Assembly (NCBI GenBank): GCA_964413055.1
Contig: CAYPRB010000001.1
Span: 186,001 to 250,000, forward strand
Direction of reading: 5' to 3'
Length of the DNA stretch: 64,000 nucleotides
DNA from: UBA3102 sp964413055
Lineage (GTDB): Bacteria; Bacillota; Desulfotomaculia; Desulfotomaculales; Pelotomaculaceae
Positions 59,032 to 64,000 of this stretch are shown here, one piece after another. Under the pieces are notes generated by a model. The model was not told the origin of the DNA, ran no database searches, and worked only from the letters and a program-made list of their open reading frames with translations. The translations under genes were made by a program, and so were the position numbers. Position 1 is the stretch's first letter; every line of letters begins with the position of its first letter.

Positions 59032-60600
59032 ATGATGTCCAAAGTAATTGCTCCGGAACAGGTCGGGGGTTTGGTGAAAGACGGTTCGTGTGTAGCATGG
59101 ATTACAGCGGGTTTATGCGGTTTTCCCGAAGAGCTGGCCATAGCGCTTGAGAAAAGTTTTTTGGAAACCGGGCATCCGCGGGATCTTTTTAACACCCACA
59201 GCTGTGGCTGCGGCGACTGGAAGACCAGGGGAATGGGCCATGTGGGCCATGAGGGCATGGTCAGAAAACACATTGCCGGACATATCGGCGAGGCGCCCCT
59301 GCTGGGTAAATTGGTTTCCGAGAATAAAGTTGAGTGCCATTTATTCCCGCAGGGTGTCCTGACTCATTTATACCGGCAGATGGCCGGCGGTAAACCAGGC
59401 GTGCTCACGAAAGTGGGACTGGGCACTTACGCCGACCCCCGCCGGCAGGGCGGCAAAATCAATGATATTACCAAGGATGACATGGTCGAGCTGGTCGAGT
59501 TTCAGGGGGAGGAGTATCTGTACTATAAACCTTTTAAAATTGATGTGGCCATGATTCGCGGCACCGTTGCGGACGAAGACGGCAACATGACCATGGATGA
59601 AGAGCCGCTGTTCCTGGAAGCGCTGCACCTGGCCATGGCGGCAAAAAGAAACGGCGGTATTGTTTTTGCCCAGGTTAAATACGTGGCCCAGGCCAGAACA
59701 CTTAATCCCAAGGCGGTAAAAGTGCCTGGCGTTTTGGTGGACTACATCGTGGTTGGTAAGCCGGAAAACCACCTGCAGACCAGAGTCACCCTGAATGAGC
59801 CGGCATTTGATGGAAGGATTAGAAAGCCCCTTTCGGAAGTTGTGCCCATTCCCCTTGACGAGCGCAAGATTATCGGCCGCAGGGCAGCCATGGAATTGAG
59901 GAAGGGCGCCTGCGTCAACATGGGCATCGGAATGCCGGATACAGTTTCCAATACGGCCGCAGATGAAAATGTATCTGATTTGATGTCACTCACCATCGAG
60001 TTAGGCGCCTTTGGCGGAATACCGGCTCAAGGTATGGATTTCCCGGCTGCGATTAACCCTGATTGTATTGTCGACCACCCGAATATGTTTGACTTTTATG
60101 ACGGTGGCGGGTTGGATATATGCTTCCTGGGAGCAGCCCAAATTGACGAAGAGGGCAATACCAACGTCAGCAAGTTCGGACCCAAAGTAGTGGGCCCGGG
60201 CGGTTACGTTAATATATCCTCTTCCGCCAAGAAGGTGGTATACTGTGGCACCATGACCGCCAGCGGCGCGGAGTATAAAGTGGCTGACGGCACCATCAAG
60301 ATAGTGAAGGAAGGCAAAATCAAGAAATTCGTTAAAGAATGTGAACATGTAACCTTCAGCGGTGTTTACTCCGCTAAAAGAGGACAAGAGGTGGTCTATG
60401 TCACCGAGCGCGCTGTGTTCAAGCTGATCGACGGCAAGGTAACCCTGGTTGAAATCGCGCCTGGTATGGATGTAGAAAAAGACATTATCGCCCAAATGGA
60501 ATTCAGGCCAGAGATTTCTCCCGATTTGAAAGAGATACCGGCAGAAATATTCCAGCCGAAGTGGGGCAAACTCCGGCAGATGTTGGAAGAAAACGCCTAA
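59032..60600 (+). CDS. Family I acyl-CoA:carboxylate CoA-transferase (fused subunits)
   Basis: A single-chain CoA-transferase of about 522 residues, with alpha- and beta-type domains fused as in propionate CoA-transferase and YdiF-type enzymes. It would load CoA onto a free acid from an acyl-CoA donor. The C-terminal half has NMGIGMPDTVSNTAADEN and the candidate catalytic Glu in LTIELGAFGGIPAQG; many family members have ESG here, so ELG is a small change. The start ATG at 59032 (or 59035) follows AAGGGAG. It is divergent from LysR paralogue 1 and followed by a carboxylate carrier gene. The acid is unknown. Confidence 0.9.
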   Translation: MMSKVIAPEQVGGLVKDGSCVAWITAGLCGFPEELAIALEKSFLETGHPRDLFNTHSCGCGDWKTRGMGHVGHEGMVRKHIAGHIGEAPLLGKLVSENKVECHLFPQGVLTHLYRQMAGGKPGVLTKVGLGTYADPRRQGGKINDITKDDMVELVEFQGEEYLYYKPFKIDVAMIRGTVADEDGNMTMDEEPLFLEALHLAMAAKRNGGIVFAQVKYVAQARTLNPKAVKVPGVLVDYIVVGKPENHLQTRVTLNEPAFDGRIRKPLSEVVPIPLDERKIIGRRAAMELRKGACVNMGIGMPDTVSNTAADENVSDLMSLTIELGAFGGIPAQGMDFPAAINPDCIVDHPNMFDFYDGGGLDICFLGAAQIDEEGNTNVSKFGPKVVGPGGYVNISSSAKKVVYCGTMTASGAEYKVADGTIKIVKEGKIKKFVKECEHVTFSGVYSAKRGQEVVYVTERAVFKLIDGKVTLVEIAPGMDVEKDIIAQMEFRPEISPDLKEIPAEIFQPKWGKLRQMLEENA

Positions 60601-60849
60601 ACACATTCTTAAACACCTGGTTATTTGGGGTAGTATATTTGCAGAACGGCAGGCAATTTTTTTAAACCACCGGCGTGGAAAATGAAGAAATGAAGAATGA
60701 GACAGACAAAATTTGGATTGCGCCGGTGGTGGGTGAGGTGATGACGGTGATGACCAGGGAGAAATAAAGCCAGACGGAATCATTTCGAATGTAAAGGAGA
60801 AGCACTAAAGTTTGTTGATTTTAAAGACTGAGAGGAGGCAAAAAGCTTC

Positions 60850-62283
60850 ATGACAACAACATCTGGGACGAAAATTAAAGTCACGGATATGTTTTTTTTA
60901 GTATTGGTAATCATTGCTTTTTATGTGGGACTGGCTAAACCCTGGATGCCGGAATTAAGCGCGCAAGCGCACTGGGTGCTATTTGCACTAATCATTACTA
61001 TCGGCATGTGGATCTTTAAACCCATGAATATGCCCAACGGTATTTCAGGATGTTTCTTTTTGCTGTTCACGTTGGCGCTAAATGTTCCCGCGGGCAATGT
61101 TTTTTCCGGATTTACCAGTTCTGCCCTGTGGACATTAATTCCGGCGCTGTTTTTTGGTTTTGTGCTGCTTAAAACCGGTCTGGGCAAACGGATTGGCTAC
61201 ATGGTTATTCAGTTGTTCAAGCCTACCTACCCGATGATTGTTTTTGCGTTTGTAATCGTTGGTTTGGCGTTGTCGGCGCTTACACCTTCCATTACAGTGC
61301 GTTGCGTGATTGTCGTACCTATCGCTGTCAGCGTAATTCAAGCCTGCAACCTGGAGTTGAAGTCCAGAGGGAGCGCCTTGATTCTCCTGTCGGCTTGGGC
61401 GATGGCGGTTATACCCGGTACCGGCTGGCTTACCGGTTCTCTCCACGGCCCGATTATTTTGGGTATGTTTGATGGGGTTAACGGATTGGAAGGCGTGCTA
61501 AACTTCAGCTCTTATTTCCAAGTGATGTTCATGCCGGCTTTATTGCTGACCCTGCTGCTCATTGTAGGCGGTTATTTTGCTTTGAAGCCGGAGCAGCCGA
61601 TTGAATTAGGGAAAGAATATTTTAAGGAAGAATACAAGAAGCTCGGTTCCATGAGCAGAGATGAAATCATCAGCGCAGTAATTCTTGTAGTTTGTTTTAT
61701 TATGTTTTTCACCAATACAATGCACGGGGTTCCCGATGGGGCCACCGTTCTGGCCGGCCTGTTCCTGCTCACCTTTACCGGTGTCATTAAAGGTGCTGAT
61801 ATCGGTACCGGTATCAGCTGGGATTTGATTTTGTTCATCGGTGTGGCCATGAGTATCGGCGGTGTGTTTGGTGTCACCGGCGTATCCGAATGGTTGGTTA
61901 GTGTTTTGGTTCCGGTAATCGCGCCGTTAACATCGAGCCCCTGGTTGCTCTGTTATTCCTTAATCATTATGTTCTTCATATTGAGGTTCATTGACGTGGC
62001 GGTATTCGTACCCACCATGGCTATTCTGATACCAATCCTTCCTGAGATCGCGAGCAACTATGGTGTTAACCCGCTTGTTTGGATTCCTCTCTTCATTATG
62101 GCGGCAAACTGTTTCTTCCTGAATTACACCAATATGTTCGCCATGGTGGCGGAATCAATCTCCAAGGAAAGGTCCTGGACTTCATGGCAGATGAGCAAAT
62201 ACGGTATTGTGTACGGTGCGGCCGTGCTAATTACCTTGGCAGTTGCGGTTCCGTACTGGGTTTCCATCGGTATGTTCGGTTAG
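60850..62283 (+). CDS. DASS (SLC13)-family anion/carboxylate symporter
   Basis: A membrane carrier of 477 residues with about 12 segments, of the divalent-anion:Na+ symporter family. Family landmarks are two repeats, each with a hairpin pore region: SALTPSITVRCVIVVPIAVS in the first half and RFIDVAVFVPTMAILIPILP in the second. It probably imports a di- or monocarboxylate that the preceding CoA-transferase activates. The gap to that gene is about 250 bases with no terminator seen. The ATG has GAGAGGAGGC upstream. Confidence 0.88.
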   Translation: MTTTSGTKIKVTDMFFLVLVIIAFYVGLAKPWMPELSAQAHWVLFALIITIGMWIFKPMNMPNGISGCFFLLFTLALNVPAGNVFSGFTSSALWTLIPALFFGFVLLKTGLGKRIGYMVIQLFKPTYPMIVFAFVIVGLALSALTPSITVRCVIVVPIAVSVIQACNLELKSRGSALILLSAWAMAVIPGTGWLTGSLHGPIILGMFDGVNGLEGVLNFSSYFQVMFMPALLLTLLLIVGGYFALKPEQPIELGKEYFKEEYKKLGSMSRDEIISAVILVVCFIMFFTNTMHGVPDGATVLAGLFLLTFTGVIKGADIGTGISWDLILFIGVAMSIGGVFGVTGVSEWLVSVLVPVIAPLTSSPWLLCYSLIIMFFILRFIDVAVFVPTMAILIPILPEIASNYGVNPLVWIPLFIMAANCFFLNYTNMFAMVAESISKERSWTSWQMSKYGIVYGAAVLITLAVAVPYWVSIGMFG

Positions 62284-62341
62284 TTCGGTTAAATTTGAAA
62301 CTAGCTCGCAATATACTTTGTTTATACGCGGTAAGAATAAA

Positions 62342-62383
62342 AATAAGTTAATGGGTGAATTAATATTCACCCATTAACTTATT
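62342..62383. terminator. Bidirectional 19-bp hairpin between convergent genes
   Basis: AATAAGTTAATGGGTGAAT (62342-62360) is perfectly complementary to 62365-62383, leaving a TAAT loop. The AT-rich ends give U-rich tails in both directions. It separates the carrier gene from the convergent LysR paralogue 2. Confidence 0.8.
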
Positions 62384-62454
62384 AATAATTTAACTTATTA
62401 ATAAAAGATCCAGTTCCGGTTCCAACTATAATACAAAGAAATATTACGCCGGTC

Positions 62455-63405
62455 TTAATTTCCCTCCCCTTTGTTATTTGAATCTGAACCGGTTGTTGCT
62501 GTTTTAATATAGTCAAATTGTTGGGGGATCCATTGCGTGGTGAATTTTAAAAATACTTTAAGCGGCGGGGGTAAATGGTCATTATTGCGTATGACCAGAA
62601 CCGTGTTTCTTTTTATTGTGGGGGTCAAACTTACAATACTGAAATTGGGGTCCTGATTGATCGCGGCGGCAGCAACATGGGAAGAAAGCACAGTAATGCC
62701 GAGATCTTCACGGACAAAACCCAGCATGGTTTTAACTATGGCGCAATTCGCAATAACCTTGGGCACGAAGCCTGCGGAACGGCAGGAATTGAAGAAATCA
62801 TGGTAGTGTCCGGAGGTGGGAGGAGTTAGAATAAAATTTTGATCTTCTAATTCTTTTAGCCCCACTGATATCTTGTTTGCCAAAGGATGACAGTGGTTGG
62901 TCACAACCACCATCTGGTCAGTCATTAATGGAAAATATTTAAAGTTGGGATCCGTGCTGGGGATATGACAAATAGCCGCATCAATTTTGGAAGAACGCAA
63001 TAGATGTAAGAGTACGTCACACTGTTCTTCGTGAAGATGAATCTTGATCCCGGGAAATTTTTTTTGAAAAGAAGCCAGCAGGTTGGGGATGTGAGAATAT
63101 CCGATCACGGCAACAACTCCGATTTTAAGACAGCCTCTTTCAATGCATACGTACTCATTGATGCACCTGCGGGTGGCAACAACTTCTGACAAGATACGCT
63201 TGGCATGACTGACAAACTCTTCTCCTGCCGGGGTCAGCTGTACCGACCGGGTGGTTCTGATAAACAAACTGATGCCCAATTCTTTTTCAAGCTTGCTGAT
63301 CTGCTGGGAAAGTGAAGGTTGAGATATTTTAATTTCCTGTGCGGCACGGGTGAAACCCTGGTATTTGGCCACAGCCATTACGTATTCCAGCTGATGTATT
63401 TCCAC
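62455..63405 (-). CDS. LysR-family transcriptional regulator (paralogue 2)
   Basis: A LysR regulator of about 316 residues, very similar to the gene at 57561: same DNA-binding helix (VAKYQGFTRAAQEIKISQPS) and same effector motifs (IDAAICHIPSTDPNF). It has a longer C-terminal tail of about 15 polar residues. The GTG at 63405, with a GGGGGG tract upstream, aligns with the ATG start of paralogue 1; a GTG three codons earlier is possible. It is divergent from the gene beginning at 63966. Confidence 0.92.
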   Translation of the reverse strand: MEIHQLEYVMAVAKYQGFTRAAQEIKISQPSLSQQISKLEKELGISLFIRTTRSVQLTPAGEEFVSHAKRILSEVVATRRCINEYVCIERGCLKIGVVAVIGYSHIPNLLASFQKKFPGIKIHLHEEQCDVLLHLLRSSKIDAAICHIPSTDPNFKYFPLMTDQMVVVTNHCHPLANKISVGLKELEDQNFILTPPTSGHYHDFFNSCRSAGFVPKVIANCAIVKTMLGFVREDLGITVLSSHVAAAAINQDPNFSIVSLTPTIKRNTVLVIRNNDHLPPPLKVFLKFTTQWIPQQFDYIKTATTGSDSNNKGEGN

Positions 63406-63965
63406 TATAAGCACCCCCCATTTGGTAGCAAGTAAATTATATCCTACTTATCTAAGTATAATTACTATAATCTAATAAGTTAAATATATAGATATAATAT
63501 TATTTATTAGTTTTGCCTATAATCAGTTCGTGTATTAAAAACAATAGATTGGTAAGATGTATCCATAAAATCATAACTTAGCGTAAAATTATTCATATGA
63601 AAAATTAATAACAAGAATGTTGGCAATTTTGTAAATTAATTAATAGATAGAACTTATTAATACAATAGCTAACACGTATTTCACTTTGTTTGATGGGGGT
63701 TGTAAGATTAAAAAAGAATATTAATTTTTAACATTACCGTTAATATGATTATTATCAAAAAGACATTATTGCCGCCGGATTTTCGACTCGGGATATTCCC
63801 AACATAAAAGAAATAATGCAGGAAATATATGAGATTGACTTTTAATTTTGGCGGTAATAATTGTTTGTATAATCAAAAAAAACGGAAGGGTGATGCGGAA
63901 AAGACAAAGCAGCGGCTGAAATAACTGGTATGTATAACTAATATTTGTTAAGAGGAGGAGAAAGC
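63406..63965. promoter_or_regulatory. Control region between LysR paralogue 2 and the gene at the window edge
   Basis: About 560 AT-rich bases without a gene. Around 63650-63720 it repeats, with about 20% changes, a block of the control region of paralogue 1 (TAACACGTATTTCACTTTGT, then TGTAAGATTAAAAAA). This implies duplication of the regulator together with its promoter/operator region. A strong ribosome binding site (AAGAGGAGGAG) ends the region. Confidence 0.55.
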
Positions 63966-64000
63966 GTGTATTTACCAGATTTTGATTACTATGCACCGGA
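63966..64000 (+). CDS. Start of a probable molybdenum-hydroxylase FAD subunit (partial)
   Basis: Only the first 11-12 codons are in the window: GTG start, then YLPDFDYYAP. AAGAGGAGGAGAAAGC stands before the start. The pattern M-x-LP-x-F-x-Y-x-AP is the usual beginning of CoxM/xanthine dehydrogenase/4-hydroxybenzoyl-CoA reductase FAD-binding subunits. The rest of the gene and its operon lie outside. The assignment is tentative because so little is visible. Confidence 0.5.
   Translation, partial: MYLPDFDYYAP

Noticed and set aside
1..64000. tRNA, rRNA, CRISPR array, prophage or complete transposon
   Set aside because: No CCA-type cloverleaf, rRNA core sequence, regular direct repeats, integrase or transposase frame was noticed by reading; a dedicated scan was not possible.

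Overview
The window comes from a motile, endospore-forming, strictly anaerobic Firmicute. The gene content points to the Peptococcaceae (Pelotomaculum/Desulfotomaculum/Cryptanaerobacter type), but this is inferred from gene content and style, not from a search. The supporting evidence is: a Gram-positive flagellar/chemotaxis operon with CheC, CheD and a FliY-type switch protein; an alpha/beta-type small acid-soluble spore protein; a cytosolic NADH-linked [FeFe] hydrogenase; an ADP-forming acyl-CoA synthetase; several CoA-transferases; and strong AGGAGG-type ribosome binding sites with many GTG/TTG starts. No rRNA, tRNA, CRISPR array, phage or complete insertion sequence was seen.

Layout. 1-10.6 kb: flagellar and chemotaxis operon, all on +: flhA (5' end outside the window), flhF, flhG, fliA/sigD, two rod/hook proteins, cheD, cheR, cheC, cheY, fliM, fliY. 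10.7-16.6 kb: a phosphoesterase, small conserved proteins, an ADP-forming acyl-CoA synthetase with a BioD/Pta-N-like partner, and a zinc-ribbon protein. 16.7-21.2 kb: two homologous glutaconate-CoA-transferase-like gene pairs, divergently arranged around an AT-rich control region carrying two copies of a palindrome. 21.2-28.4 kb (mostly -): a NarL-type two-component system, Pit phosphate transporter with a PhoU-like partner, an MgtC protein, the SASP, an inositol-monophosphatase-like enzyme and a toroid glycosidase-like protein. 28.5-37.6 kb: a DUF815-type ATPase, a four-gene operon headed by a tandem-GTPase bacterial dynamin, a divergent SIR2-like gene, and a Ski2-like helicase split over two coupled genes. 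37.8-44 kb: a sigma-54-type promoter in front of an unrecognised 53-aa gene, a PucR/CdaR-type regulator, and the hydrogenase operon. 44.1-53.1 kb: glucan phosphorylase, then an osmotic-stress cluster. In it a cyclic-di-AMP (ydaO-type) riboswitch controls N-acetyl-beta-lysine synthesis (ablA-ablB); mechanosensitive channel, superoxide dismutase and KtrB-type K+ channel genes lie nearby. 53.4-57.4 kb: Cys-rich protein, DegV protein, a tiny hydrophobic protein, and a polysaccharide deacetylase/DUF4015 fusion. 57.5-64 kb: two paralogous LysR regulators, each divergent from a catabolic unit. One unit is a CoA-transferase plus a DASS-type anion carrier. The other begins at the window edge with what looks like a molybdenum-hydroxylase FAD subunit.

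How it fits together. The CoA-transferases, ADP-forming ligase, carboxylate carrier and molybdenum-hydroxylase-like gene suggest growth on organic or aromatic acids. The hydrogenase could dispose of NADH electrons as H2, as in syntrophic fermenters. Its NuoF-like subunit ends before the usual ferredoxin domain. The most unusual locus is the dynamin/small coiled-coil/SIR2/split-helicase neighbourhood at 30.3-37.6 kb. It has the look of a membrane-remodelling or anti-phage module, but nothing in the sequence proves that function.
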